DNA of 64,000 bases, from NCBI GenBank assembly GCA_963682025.1, contig OY821521.1:198597526-198661525 (forward strand), written 5' to 3'. This document shows, in pieces, positions 1 to 11,959 of this stretch; position 1 is the first letter of the stretch; each line of letters starts with the position of its first letter. Both the position numbers and the translations under genes were made by a program. This stretch comes from Cordilura impudica (lineage: Eukaryota; Arthropoda; Insecta; Diptera; Scathophagidae). The notes beneath the pieces are model-generated. The model saw only the letters and a program-made list of their open reading frames with translations. It had not been told where the DNA came from and searched no databases.

Positions 1-1195
1 AGTTTAGTATTAAGTTTATCAAATTGTTTGTTTTTTTTAAATAGTTTGTTTAAATTTGTTATAAACAGTGCAATAAATCTAGATGTTAATGTAAACGTAA
101 AACCGATGAGGAGGGCAAGCCGCATTTAACACTCTTACTTGTTCGTATTGCTATTGCTCATCGATTAGAGAGTACTTGCAATATAAATGCGAATTCCATG
201 ATGATTGTACTGATTGTAACAATTCTTCCTTATTTGTTTTGAAAAAAAAAAAAAAAAAAATAAAAATAAAAACAATAAGAAAACATACTAACAATAACAT
301 ACCATTCATAATTCATGTCTTGTAGTAGTTTATGAATATTTGAACTTCCTGTTCAAATGCTATCGCATATCCTGAAACCCTACAGATGCTTCATTGCTTC
401 AATGAATTGTTTTAATTTTGATTGCTTACAGAGTAACGTTATTATGTTCGATTCCTTTTTAGAAACCGCAAAATTTTGCTGTCAAGTATTTTGTTCCTTT
501 TTTTTATGTTTGGCCAAAAATAATATTTCAGAACCTTAAACTATTGGAAGCCATACATCGAGTATATTGCAAAAGTATACGTCAAACGTTTGGCAGTAGT
601 TAGATACGAGTGTTGGCCTTAAATACGAACCACATCAATATTGGAAAAGTGTCAACTCATAGTTTTATTTTCATAAATAATGTTTCCTTTTTTTTATTAA
701 CTGCTCTTTTTAAATGAGAATGTATGTTGGAAACTAACGGATATTTAAATCAGATTCGGTTTGCAATTACGTCGCTTGCGTGTGGTCACTGCCAGCCAGA
801 TGTTTTTTCATTTTATCATAAGGGTTGATTTTTTCATAAATCTTTGTTAATTTACACCGAGACAAGGAATTACAATAAAATTTGTTTATCAGTTCGACTT
901 TGTGTAAAAACATAAAGGTGGGGTTTCATGGAATGAAATTAAATTTGAAGAGTTTTTTGATCACAAATTGAATTGAATTGGTTGGTATTTTTTAATAAAT
1001 CTTCTTCTTTAGAGTTTGGGCCAAAAGTCCCTTTACTATTTAAGTTTGTAATAACTTTAAAACAAATATGTAAAAAAAAAGTTTTTAATTTACTCCCTCT
1101 ATTTGTAAATTAATTTACCATCATGTAATTAAATAATTCATTGATTGTAAATGAAACGTGTCTAGAAAAAGAGCTATACCCAAAAATTAAAAAAT
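1..1195. other. AT-rich non-coding stretch
   Basis: No coding region, RNA gene or clear complete repeat is visible, apart from the short mini-me tail listed separately at 108-143 and a long A run near 241-262. The few short open frames here show no recognisable protein motif. I read it as old intergenic or intronic DNA. Confidence 0.6.
108..143 (+). repeat. degenerate mini-me 3' end
   Basis: The stretch reads GAGGAGGGCAAGCC, then GCATTTAACACTCTTACTTG. This matches the 3' ends of the better copies at 49872-49924, 53486-53538 and 62128-62180 (GGTGGAGGGTAT, a GCCGAA arm, then TTTAACACTCTTACTTGTTT). No matching 5' end is seen upstream, so this is a lone tail or the element begins outside the window. 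Confidence 0.45.
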
Positions 1196-1540
1196 TTTTT
1201 TTTTGCAAAAATTTTTTTATGCCGATCGACTCTGTCTGTCCGTCCGTCCGTCTGTGATGCCATGTAAACCTTGTAATCAAACTACAGGTGGCAAATATGA
1301 ATATATTTCAATAACATTAAGTGTATAAACTTCTATAGTCCGTAAGATGAACGCTATTGAAATTGGTGAAAATCGGTTCATGATCACACCTAGTCCCCCT
1401 ATGAGATCGACTTAAATTGCCAGAACATCCAAATTATCCTATAGATCGCGATCAAATTGGGTTTGAGCTTGTTTATTACATTAATTTATCAATAGTCCAG
1501 TAATAAACCCTATAGTATGATTCTTAGTCATAGATCCGAT
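1196..1540 (+). repeat. dispersed repeat family B, left part (interrupted copy)
   Basis: Starts with a GTCY-type microsatellite (CTGTCTGTCCGTCCGTCCG) followed by GTAAACCTTGTAATCAAACT and CCTAGTCCCC motifs. The same order is found at 20752-21465 (+) and, reversed, at 44755-45400. The copy stops at the palindromic element that begins at 1541 and resumes at 4550 with CCATATGAAGCT. The full copy has a GTCY block near its 5' end and finishes in TTCTTACTTGTTT like mini-me, so I infer a related non-autonomous Helentron-like family. No protein is encoded. Confidence 0.7.
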
Positions 1541-4500
1541 TAGGGTGGCCCTTCATTATATTGGAGAAAAAAAGTGTTTAAACTCTCGGTCGCACCCAAT
1601 AGAAATATGCGAATAGCAAAAACACTGAGAAATACAAAGTTTTGGGTCTATCAAAAAACATTTAGTGGTGGCTCAACGCGATTGAAAATTTCAGGTGTGT
1701 TTATTAGGGTGGCCCTTCGTTATATGGAGGGAAAAACTGTCGGTCTCACCCCCTAGAAATATACGGATAGCAAAAAAACTGAGAAATACAAAGTTTTGGG
1801 CTAATCAAAAAACGTTTAGTCGTGGCGCAAAGCGATTGAAAATTTCAAGTGTGTTTATATATGGGAAAATATGACTTTTTTTTTGAGATTTTACGAAAAT
1901 TTCGTTCTATAGTTTAATTTTTCCGACAAGCTGTTATATAATTCAGCATCAGTATTAAATTATCCCTTCAAGAGGCTATAAAACTTCAAAATCGAATAAA
2001 ACATCGCCAAGAAATAGCAAATGCCCCAGACCACTTTTGACCCAAAAAAAAACTAGGTTATGAAATTTGATGGCATTTTTTTCAACATTGAGAAATTGAT
2101 TAAAGCCGTCATTCCTTTTTGGTCTCTATACTTATAAGTACTCAGATATGAAGTATTGTTTTATTACCACGTTGTGAACCTATTGCGCATTGAGAACGAA
2201 ATTGGAAATTTTTATGATAACATTTTTAAAACTCCTTTTTCAAGTTTGAAAAAACTTTCTTAAACAAAATTTAAAAAAAATGAATTTATCACTTTAAGGT
2301 TTTATTAAATATATGTTGCAGATTAACTGTGTGAATTTTTAAGTAAATCCCTTTGCCAGAATTTTTTTGACAAGGATTTTATTTTTGCGGATTTCGAATA
2401 AAAATTGGATTTTAGTGAAATATTCTGTAAATGTACTCTTTCTAAATACTTTGTATCAAAAATTCATCACTTTTCTACTTTTAAATTTTATATTTTATCT
2501 TAATAGCCTAGGGTTTCGGAAAAAAATAATATGACTCCATTAACCCTTTTGGAATTGGGGTCACATATGACCCCAAAACTAATAAAAGACAATTTATTCA
2601 AAAAGATCAAATATTTTGTAAGGGCTGTCCAGTTTTTAGATGCGACACTTAAATTTTAATAACCAAATATGTGGAAGTTTCGTTCCAAAAATTAAATACG
2701 AGAACGTTAACCCATTATTTGCCAAGGCCAGCTTTGGATTTTAAGATATTTTTAAATAAAAATCACCTAAAACGAGTTTTTCTATTAAACTCGATGATAC
2801 CACTATTTAGAATTTAAGAAAAATAATTCGGTTAATTTTTATTTATTTAACCATTCAGTGCTCCTGGGATCAAAATAATCCAATGTGATATATCTTTGGT
2901 GCAATTATCTGCTTATTGCTCGCGAATATAAATTAAAACAACTTTTAACCAATTTTGTTATAAAATTACTTTATCTAATAAAGTAATAGTTGAATTTCTT
3001 GCTGTCTCACCCACCAATTTGGTGGATATTGATAAAAAACGTTCAGGTCAATCGGTGAAGATGCCATTATAATGGTTGACATATTTTGATTTTTTATAAT
3101 CGGTCGCTTTATATTATCTTCAATATCACCTCCATGTTTTGAAACTTCTACCATTTTATTTCCCAGTTTTAAATAGTTTATTAAATAAAAGTAAATTTTA
3201 AATATAATAATATATATAAAAGGTAATATTAAATTAATACTACTCTTAATGGAATACATTACAAAATAAAATCAAAGTGAATTTCAAAAAACGTCCTATT
3301 TTTTAGACATATGACCTAAGTTGTTTTAATTTATATTCGCGAGCAATAAACAGATAATTGCATCAGAGATATATCACAATGGATAATTTTGATATCAGGA
3401 GCACTGAAGGGTTAAATAAATAAAAATTAACCGAATTATTTTTCCTAAATTCTAAATAGTGTTATCAACGAGTTTAATAGAAAAACTCGTTTTAGGTGAT
3501 TTTTATTTAAAAATATCTTAAAATCCAAAGCTGGCCTTGGCAAATAATGGGTTAACGTTCTCGGATTTATCCCAAATTTCTGGAAAGAAACTTCTACACA
3601 TTTGGTTATTATATTTTGAGTGTCGCATCTAAAAATTGGACAGCACTTACAAAATATTGGAGTTTTTTGAATAAATTGTCTTTTATTAGCTTGGGGTCAT
3701 ATGTGACCCCAATTCCAAAAGGGTTAATGGAGTCATATTATTTTTTTCCGAAACCCTAGGCTATTAAGATAAATTATAACATTTAAAAGTAGAAAAGTGA
3801 TGAATTTTTGATACAAAGTATTTAGAAAGAGTACATTTACAGAATATTTTACACAAATCCCATTTTTCTCGAAATCCGCAAAACTAAAATCATTGTCAAA
3901 AAAATTCTAGCCTAGAGATTTACTTAAAAATGCACACAGTTAATCTGTAACATGTATTTAACAAAAGTTTCAGATCCATTTTTGAAAATTGTGTTTAACA
4001 AAATTTTTTTAAACTTGAAAAAGGAGTTTTCAAAATTTTATCAAAAAAATTTCCCATTTTCGGTCTCAATGCGCAATAGGGTTAACAACGTTGAAATAAA
4101 ACAGTACTTCATATCTGAGTACTTATAAGTATAGAGACCAAAAAAAATTATGGCTTTAATCAATTTCTCAAAGCTGAAAAAAATGCCATCAAATTTCATG
4201 ACCTAGTTTATTTTGGCACACAAGTGGTCTGGGGCATTTGCTATGCCTTGGCGAGTTTTTATTCGATTTTGAAGTTTCATAGCTTTTTGAAAAGATAATT
4301 TAATACTGATCCCGAATTATATAACAATTTGTCGAAAAAGTTAAACTATCGAACGAAATTCCCGTAAAATCTTAAAAAAGGTCGTATTTTCCCCATATAA
4401 ACAAACTTGAACTTTACAATCACGTTGAGACACCTCTAAATTTTTTTTGATGGGCCCAAAACTTTGTATTTCTCAGTTTTTGCCTTTCGCATATTTCTAG

Positions 4501-4549
4501 CGGATGCGATCGAGAGTTTGAACACTTTTTTTTATTAAGGGCCACTCTA
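1541..4549. mobile_element. 3-kb palindromic (foldback) transposon with hAT-like ends, copy 1
   Basis: The left end is TAGGGTGGCCCTT and the right end its complement AAGGGCCACTCTA. Two arms of about 1.2 kb (roughly 1705-2945 and 3320-4549) are reverse complements of each other with scattered mismatches; the self-complementary word GGGGTCACATATGACCCC appears once in each arm (near 2567 and 3692). A unique loop of ~370 bases separates them. The TAGNG start fits the hAT superfamily, and copy 2 at 23216-24531 has an 8-bp duplication that agrees. At this copy the flanks AGATCCGAT and AGCCCCCAT are only partly alike, as expected for age. The first ~164 bases (1541-1704) are tandemly repeated at 1705. 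No transposase is encoded, so it would have moved in trans. It sits inside repeat family B. Confidence 0.8.
2946..3319. other. unique central loop of the palindromic element, with a 94-residue open frame
   Basis: This is the only part of the element without an inverted partner. On the minus strand it holds an open frame at 3259-2975 (94 codons) with the segment KMVEVSKHGGDIEDNIKRP near the middle and NQNMSTIIMASSPIDLNVFY further on. I do not recognise a family. It could be a captured host fragment, a remnant of a transposase end, or chance in AT-rich DNA. Copy 2 keeps only the first bases of this loop before jumping to its right end. Confidence 0.35.
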
Positions 4550-4815
4550 AGCCCCCATATGAAGCTAATTCCCGATCTTCACTTATCGCTATCAAAAAAA
4601 ACAATTTTTTTCACAGATTTTTTTCAAATTTGGTTTGTGTATGTTTTTGCAAAATTAATTGACCTTAACAAATACGGTCAGGATCGGTCTATTTTTCGAC
4701 CTAGTCCCCATATTAATATAGCATCTGATATGAACTTTTTCATATCCGCCCGTCTGTGTGTCCTTGTAAACCTTGTAATCAAACTACTGGTCGCTAAAGT
4801 GATCAAACTAGAGGT
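4550..4815 (+). repeat. dispersed repeat family B, right part
   Basis: Continues the family B copy after the palindromic insertion: CCATATGAAGCT, ATTCCCGATCTTCA, GGTCGG-like and CCTAGTCCCCATATTAAT motifs occur in the same order as at 21130-21300. After about 4745 the sequence jumps back to an early family B segment (CCTTGTAAACCTTGTAATC), so the copy was rearranged or two copies recombined. Confidence 0.65.
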
Positions 4816-4971
4816 CCTTAATTTATATGTACTCGATAAAGTGATACATCTACAATTTGGTTTTAACATTTTAAAAATTCTAAAAATTAAAATAAATTTA
4901 AAAAAAATAAAGAAGATACTAACTACATGGTGTGAAAACACCAACAATTTTATTGTTCAACGTAATCTTCG

Positions 4972-5925
4972 TTAAGTGAAATGCACATCTTCCAACGCTA
5001 GAGGATCGAGGATAGAGGATTTATACCATTGAAAAAAATACGATTTGTTAAACCCCTTCAAAATATGATACCGTCTCTGATGTGACTTCTTCATTTGTGG
5101 AAAATCTATTTCCCCGGAGCCATCTTTCCAAGTTTGGGAACATAAATAATAATCGCTGGAGGTTAGATCTGGAGAATACGGGGAGTGGGGAAGCAATTCG
5201 ATATGTAAAGACTTCAATTTTTCTGAAGCCAAAGCAGATGAATGCGCCTGTGCATTGTGATGAAGGTAAAAGATTTTTATTGTTATTTATGTGGGATAAT
5301 TTTTTCTAAATTTCTTCATCCATTCTGTCCAAAAACTCAACATTGTACTTGGCAATTGTTGTTATTCCTTTCTCCAAGTAATCAATAAATATTATACCAG
5401 GTTCGTCCCAAAAAACACTGGCCATTACCCTACACTACCAGCCAATTGTTGAGTCTTTGACCGATTTGGTCGGCTTTCGCACGCTTGTAATCATACCGCA
5501 GACTGTCTATTGGATTCCGATGTATAATAATGTATCCACGTCTTATCCATTTTATAAATCGATATAAAAATTCAGTTGAATTTACTTCAAACATCTCCAA
5601 AGCCTACTTTGAATCATGAACATATTTCAGGTTTTGTTTAGCTGTTAAAAATTGCGGCACCCATCGATCGGAGAGCTCTTTCGTATTTAACTGATCATGT
5701 ATTATATGCCGATCTCGCTCCGTTGATTTCTTTATGGTGCCAGCAATCTCACTCACTTTAATCTTTCCAATCATCCAATACAACCTGATGCACTTTTACT
5801 ACGTTTTCATCGGTAACTGCCTCATTTGGACGACCAGAACGATTTGCATTCTTTGTGCGCGTACGACCACGCTTAAATTCGGAATACCACTCTTTGGCTT
5901 GGACAGTATTTTTCCCACAAAAAAA
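4972..5925 (-). pseudogene. mariner-type (DD34D-like) transposase relic
   Basis: Read on the minus strand, the relic begins near 5925 with AKEWYSEFKRGR and SGRPNEAVTDENV, the usual end of the mariner DNA-binding region. It continues with DKTWIHYY around the first catalytic Asp, FWDEPGIIFIDYLEKG around the second, and ends in an 86-residue frame (5232-4972) containing HSPYSPDLTSSDYYL, the third Asp region. These motifs are standard for IS630-Tc1-mariner transposases, which cut and paste DNA at TA sites in the nucleus. The frame is broken several times and the start is lost in a T/A-rich run. No terminal inverted repeats could be assigned. Confidence 0.85.
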
Positions 5926-6081
5926 AAAAAAAAACAATGTTTAACCAAAACACGAAACTGCAATCCATTTTTTCTCATTTTATAACGGTATTTTTTTTTT
6001 TAAATTAATGAAATGTCATGCAATTTTGAAACAATTTTTTTAACAGTTGGCCTTCTGAATAAATAGAAAAAATTGGCACTT

Positions 6082-6832
6082 CTGTGGTTTTCTAGAATAA
6101 CCGCGTATGTCATAAAATCAAAATGTTCAGGGGAGCCAAAAAACGTTATATTTGAAATTATGGGCTCAATATAAAGATTTTAGAGCTTTTTATTTAACAT
6201 CCCTGTAGATATGGGCAATAAATACTTTATATAAAATCTTGAGTTAAAAATCTTCAGAGGAATAGATCCTAGAGAAGGACGAAAAAAACAATATGTAAAT
6301 TACACTTAAAGTGTGTGCAGATAAAACAACTTATGTCGACAAACGTCGTTTTCTTTGAAAAAGAAAACTACAAATGCAACCCCCCATGTAGACATAAGTT
6401 TTTGTTGCTTGAAAAATGGATATTTTTGTTCGTCAACAAACAGTTAACGGGACTTAGGATGAGAATATAACAACGTTTCAAGGATAATAGTGACAAAAAA
6501 TAACAGAAATAAACACAAGTGGTTATAAACTGAAAAATAATCCAAAATTATTTTGCATTTTTTTCATTAATAACAACGCATGTCGCTATGTGCCGTTTTC
6601 TGAGAAAATAATTTGTCAGCGATCAAACGTAGGTTGAGATACGTCGTTAGTGCTGCAAATTAATTTAATAAACATTTAAGTTACGTCGGTATTTAAAGAA
6701 AAGCTCAGAAGTGGTCAATATTTTTTTTTTTAAAAATTAAACATGTGAAGAGCGTTAAAAATTAATATATTTGGCATCGTTAACTCAAAACTGACAAAAA
6801 TGGACATACGCGGTTATTCCAGAAAACCACAA
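6082..6832. mobile_element. MITE family C, copy 1 (4-bp target duplication)
   Basis: Bounded by inverted ends CTGTGGTTTTCTAGAATAAC and a right end whose complement begins TTGTGGTTTTCTGGAATAAC, both running on into CGCGTATGTC. The flanks carry a direct repeat ACTT (6078-6081 and 6833-6836). Copy 2 at 39235-39999 has AATT in the same places, so a 4-bp duplication is consistent. The interior holds inverted and repeated ACGTCGTT/ATGTCGAC-like words (near 6334-6400 and 6580-6640) and no coding frame. Confidence 0.8.
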
Positions 6833-6836
6833 ACTT

Positions 6837-8380
6837 GTCACGCCATCTCTATGTTAGGCCAGAGAGTAAATATGAAATGCGGTAGTCTTAAGATAATAAA
6901 ATCACCGATCTGGCGTAGACTCGATGATGTAATTAATTTATGTAAATTTTCAGAAAATAACCCTCTCCAAAAATGTAGAAAAAAGCGAATTCCGATTAAA
7001 AAGTCTGTGGCTAATTGTACTAAGAACCCTTGCAAAAAGATTCCATAGAATCTTGCTACTTATTTTCTACGCTATGTGACTTTTACTAGAGACCATCACA
7101 TAAAAGATTACTTTTCTTTTTAATGAATAAAATTTATAAACTGCTATCTATGTAAAATATAGTTAAGGTGATTTAACTATATATGAGAAGATGTTTTACT
7201 GTTAATTAGAAAAAGTCAACAAACAAAACGCGGTGTTAAAAACTCTAACACAAGTTTAAAAGCAGCCAACTATTTACGCAGAACTTCTTTCTACTGCATA
7301 GATGGCTAGAGTCAGTCACATGAAAGATTGAGAACCTTACAAACTGCAGGCCGGCATACATACATACAAACATTCATACATACATACTGTTAAATTTAAG
7401 TAGATCGAAACAATGATAATAAGAAATTCCATTGAGTTACTATGTATATTTAGTTTAACCTTCAATCGGCTAAAAAAAGTTTTTCTAAACAGTTGTTATT
7501 ATTTTTTGTTTCGCTCGTTAAGGTCGTCATTACTGAAATTTGTTGCAGCTTTTATGGTCACATGAGTAATTTAATTGTGTTTGACTCGACGCTCAAGTTA
7601 AAGGTTAACATGTTCAAGAATGTCTATAATTAAAAACATAAAAACTCTCACAAACACTCTCACACAATCACACACAAATGTTCTGTTCGAAATGATCGAG
7701 GAAAACAAAAGCATTGGAAAGCTTTTATACGAGATAAGAAATACATTTTTAGACACCAATTATAAAAACATAAATTTTGATTTTTTTGTTGTTGTTATTT
7801 TTTTTTTTGTTCATCTGCTTCTGCTTCATTTTCATTTTTATTCACAGCCATAAATATTAAAAAGAAGAGATATAAAATACATTTATGTATGGGTGCAGAT
7901 CAATGTAGAATGCTCGATCGTATCAGTGAGAAAACATCTTATTTTACATGTAAATTATTATTCCAAAATGTTGACAGTTCCCAATAAAATGCATTAACAC
8001 GATAGTTTTTTAATAATTGTTAACTAACTGAGCTCTAGTTTGGTTTATATAGACATTTGTGGCAGTTAACTAACCAATCCAGTGATCTTTTCTGTAAGAT
8101 TTTATTTTTAAAATGTTTAACAAATCGTTTGTTAGGCTTGTGTAGCAAATTTTGTAAGTAATGAAGATTTATAAAGAAAATGATAAAAGTGGAAAATTAT
8201 TTGGGTTTAAAAAACAAAGACATTATTTTCTTGACTCGGTTATTTTAATATTTAGAGATATCATTTGGAATAAAAAATTGAAGATATCCGAAAATTTTAA
8301 ATGTGGAAGAGAGAGAATAAATTAAGTGTTTTTTTTTTTTGCTTAGATAGAACTTACGAAGGGGTTAGCTGTCAAATGAA
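6837..8380. other. non-coding stretch with a CATA microsatellite
   Basis: No protein similarity is visible. A (CATA)n tract lies at about 7356-7387. Open frames of 65-82 codons around 6800-7850 overlap one another on both strands without conserved motifs, so I treat them as chance. Nothing else stands out. Confidence 0.5.
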
Positions 8381-8539
8381 CCTTCCTACTGCGCTCACTT
8401 TTTGTTTTTATGATCAGTATACTCTGCCAAATAATCTAGTATAGAATCTCGCTTGCATAATGCTACCAAATTATTCAAAGTTACTTTGAAAATCAGTAAG
8501 CAATTCGCGCAACTTATAGATGACTTCGTGATTTTTTGC

Positions 8540-9375
8540 GCCATAATCGTCCATCTGAGCTAGCCATCCGCCGAACTGTAGATAGATTTCATACCACATA
8601 CTCTCTAAGTGATGCAATAACGCCGAAACGTCCGAGGAATGTGCGTACTGAATAGAATTTCGCCGCCGTAAACGAAAGTGTGGATGCAGATCTAAATTTA
8701 TCGATTCGTTGTCGGTCGCAGGAATTAGAGCTCTGTCCGTCCACCACGTGGAAAATTTTGCGCAAAGATCATGGGATACACCCGTATATGATTCAACTGA
8801 GGCAGGAATTAAAGCAACGAGACTATCATATGCGTCATTCTTGCACCGATTGGGCTTTAGAGCAGTTGCAAATTGACCCGATGCTTCATCGCAAAATTGT
8901 GTTCAGCGATGAGGCTCATTGTCGGCATAACGTGTGTGTGAGTGAGACCAATCCAGACCCTATAGACTCCAATACACGCAGAAAATTGCTCCGTTTGGTG
9001 AGTTTACACGTTGATGGCATCATCGAACCTTATTTCTTTACGTTACGGCCAGTAACGTTTTTTGTTTGAAAGTATGGATGACAATGATCCGGGCGAAATG
9101 TGATTTCAACAGTATTGCGTGACATACAGCGACTGCAACCATCGACTTATTAAAATACAAATTTTTGGCAATAAGTTGTTTTCTAGAAATGCACCGGCTA
9201 ATTGGCTTCCAAGGTCATGCGATTTAACAACTCTCGATTATTTCCTGTGGTTTTACGTGACGTCACTTTTTAATGCTGATAAACCAGCAATAATTGATGC
9301 CTTGGAGGTCAACATTGTTTGAAAAAGTTGTCCAAAATTGGATGTCCAATTTTGTGGCCATATGCCCGTAATCAT
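8540..9375 (+). pseudogene. mariner-like transposase relic, DD41D/rosa-like, copy 1
   Basis: An N-terminal part outside the longest frame reads RPSELAIRRTVDRF then RPRNVRTE, typical of the DNA-binding half. The 129-codon frame (8680-9069) follows with LSIRCRSQELEL, HGIHPYMIQLRQELK and KIVFSDEAHC (first catalytic Asp). A second frame (9119-9322) has LPRSCDLTTLDYFLW and NADKPAIIDALE, the third Asp region. The second Asp block (usually QDGATCHT) is degraded around 9090-9130. The wording of these motifs resembles the rosa/DD41D branch of the Tc1-mariner superfamily. Several stops and frameshifts make it inactive. A relic of the same family lies at 63715-63965. Confidence 0.85.
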
Positions 9376-9649
9376 TTTCAAATGTTAATGCCATGTATTG
9401 ATCTTTCGTACAAAAAATGTTTTGATTAAAATTTAATTTTTTGTTATTTTTTTTACAATTTCAACTTTTACCAGGCTTAAAATACACCTTTTTCATAAAC
9501 CTTTTACTTAGAACCTCATAGAACATTCGAAACTAGAACTTTCAGAACGCTTTTTACATTTTTTGAGATATAATTTTTCTTCTCCCACTTAACGGCCACT
9601 GAAATTACTGACATGTCAATATTTCAAAAAAAAATAAATGAATAAATCC

Positions 9650-11880
9650 GTAAAACTCCAGATTCCAAAACCATATAATGAGTTTCTCCATTAAACTGCT
9701 AATAAACATAAAAATTTAAAAGTAATTTTTTTCGCTATATTTGTTTTTTTGTTTCAATTTTGGGTTAAGATTTCTTAAAAACCTGGGCATTCTGGATTCA
9801 TATTCTATTTATAGCTTCAGAAACATTCAAAAAATTTTTGCCGGTCCGAGGATCTATAGTTTTTTAAATTTTGGGGCACTGTTTAGGTGGGATACGCAGA
9901 GAGAATCCCCGACTTTGCCATATTGAATATTGATTTTTCAAACAGAATTGGGACTCGTGTGCTGTTTGTTCCATAGCCGTTTCGGTATAACATGGGATTT
10001 ATCCCATCTGAACAATCTGAGGATTTTGTTTTTCATTCAAAGAAATCATAAAAAAATTAAACATTAACGAAAGGTATTCAGAGGGACTGTTTAACGGTAT
10101 TAAGGATATAGTAAAACACGTTTAAATTCGGATGGCCTTAGGAAAAAAAATGATTGGAGGAAATAAATTTCTGATCGAGCAAATTCTTAAAAAATTAATG
10201 CATTAATGTAAGATACTCTTACAGTGTCCTGTAACAAACTCCAAATTTAGTAGAAGAACGTTAAAAAGTTTGAGATATTTTTATTCTAATTCATTGTGAC
10301 TTCAGAAAAATTTTCTCCCATAATTTGTCGTATATATGTAGACTTACAAATTTTAAATTAATTAATTTAGAAGCTCTTAAATGAATGGAGTAGAGGAAGT
10401 AGTAAATCATCTCCTAGTCTGATACACTTGCCAGGAAAACTATCCGTATACCGAAAATTTAAACTTCAGATTTGACTCAATAACAATATTTTTTTTTACG
10501 AACTACTAATGGAATCTATGAAGATTTTTAAAAATCCCAGGTTGAATATCTAACATCCAGAAATATTTTCAATTCCAAATTCACCGATTAGGAAAAATTA
10601 AAATTCTTTCAAAATTAAAAGTTATCGATGTTTTAAACACACTTGATCTTCCTTCCTGTAATATGTCCTACAGAATGGAATGATCTTACAAAAATAAATC
10701 CTTTAAAATTTCAGAAGTGATTCATTAACAATAAATTTATTTTACGAATTCCCAATAGAACCCAAAAAGATTTTTAGAAATCCCAGATTGAATATCAGGT
10801 TTTTATATTACTTTTCGATCTCAAATTAATTGATTGGGAAAATTTAAAGTTCTGACAGCTTTAAGGCTTCTCTAAAATTTTTAAGTCTTATCGATGTCTT
10901 AAATCCACCTGATCGATCTTCCATCCTGTAATTTGTCGTATTGAATGGAATGTTCTTAAAAAAACCAATCCTTTAAAACTTAACAATTAATTCGTTAACA
11001 GCGATATTCGTAGGAAGATCTTTGAGGAATTCCCAATAGAGTTTATAAATATTTTTAGAAATCTCAGGCTGAATGTTGAGACCATTTGGAATATCGAACA
11101 ATCGAAAATATCAGGTTTTTAACCTTCATTTGTATCCCAGATTAAGGTCGAATAGTTAATCTTCTCTTAAAGTTTCTTTCGAATTTCATGGTTATTGATG
11201 TTTAGGCCTTAGGAGATCTTCCTTTCTATAATTTGTCGTCCAGAATGGAACGAAACAAACAAATCCTTTAAAACTCCAAATTGGATTCATTGGCAAAGAT
11301 ACTCGTAAGAATTTCTTCTATGAATTCCTTATAGTATTCATAAATTTTTCTAGAAATGCCAGATTGAATATTGGTTGAGACCATTTGGAATATCTTACAT
11401 TTGAAAAGATTAGGGGTCGAATCGTCGCATTCGTTATCGAAACTTTTCGATCGAAATTATTTTTTTTTTCCAAAATAAAATACTAAGAGTAATTTTACTC
11501 TGTCACATCTAATGAGTTATGGTCCATAGTCCGTCTTCTTTAAATATTAAACCCAAATCTGTAATTTCGATTAATTTTACTAGATATCGAATGCGACGAT
11601 TTGCATCCAGGTTTTTGTCCTTCTTTTCGAAGTCCAAGTGGAAGCTCCTAATTTAATTTTATTCTGTTTAGAAAACCCTGATTATATATTCGGATTTTTT
11701 ACATATCTCACATTCCAAAAATGTCACGGTTTTATCATTACTTCCAACCCTGATTGGTCGATAGGAGAATAAGAAACGTTCTGATCGTTCATGCCCGTAA
11801 AATGTCAGTCCTCACGAATACAAATGGTTGGGGAAAATTAAATTCTGATTTTGCAAATTCAAATTTGAAGCTACGATATC
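9650..11880. repeat. diverged tandem array, ~260-340 bp units
   Basis: A block CTGTAATTTGTCGTNNNGAATGGAA recurs at about 10661, 10926 and 11228, with a weaker form near 10318. Each is followed by AATCCTTTAAAACT and later by GAATTCCCAATAGA and TTTTTAGAAATCCCAGATTGAATAT-like words in fixed order. Periods are about 265 and 302 bases in the clear part. The units differ at many positions and by indels, so the array is old. Its limits are fuzzy. It is interrupted by a small insertion at 11410-11614. Confidence 0.7.
11410..11614. mobile_element. ~200-bp inverted-repeat insertion in the tandem array
   Basis: The ends AATCGTCGCATTCGTTATCG and the complement of ATATCGAATGCGACGATTTG face each other about 200 bases apart. 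Either side, the sequence reads on as one array unit (GAAAAGATTA then GGTTTTTGTCC, as in neighbouring units). This shows a clean insertion of a MITE-sized element. Possible 3-bp flank AGG on both sides, but this is too short to decide a superfamily. No coding. Confidence 0.6.
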
Positions 11881-11959
11881 CGAAATAAGGTATCCGAAGG
11901 GTGAACCGCACTAAACTTTCTAAATTTCAAAATATGAATTACATTTAATCCATGATTTT

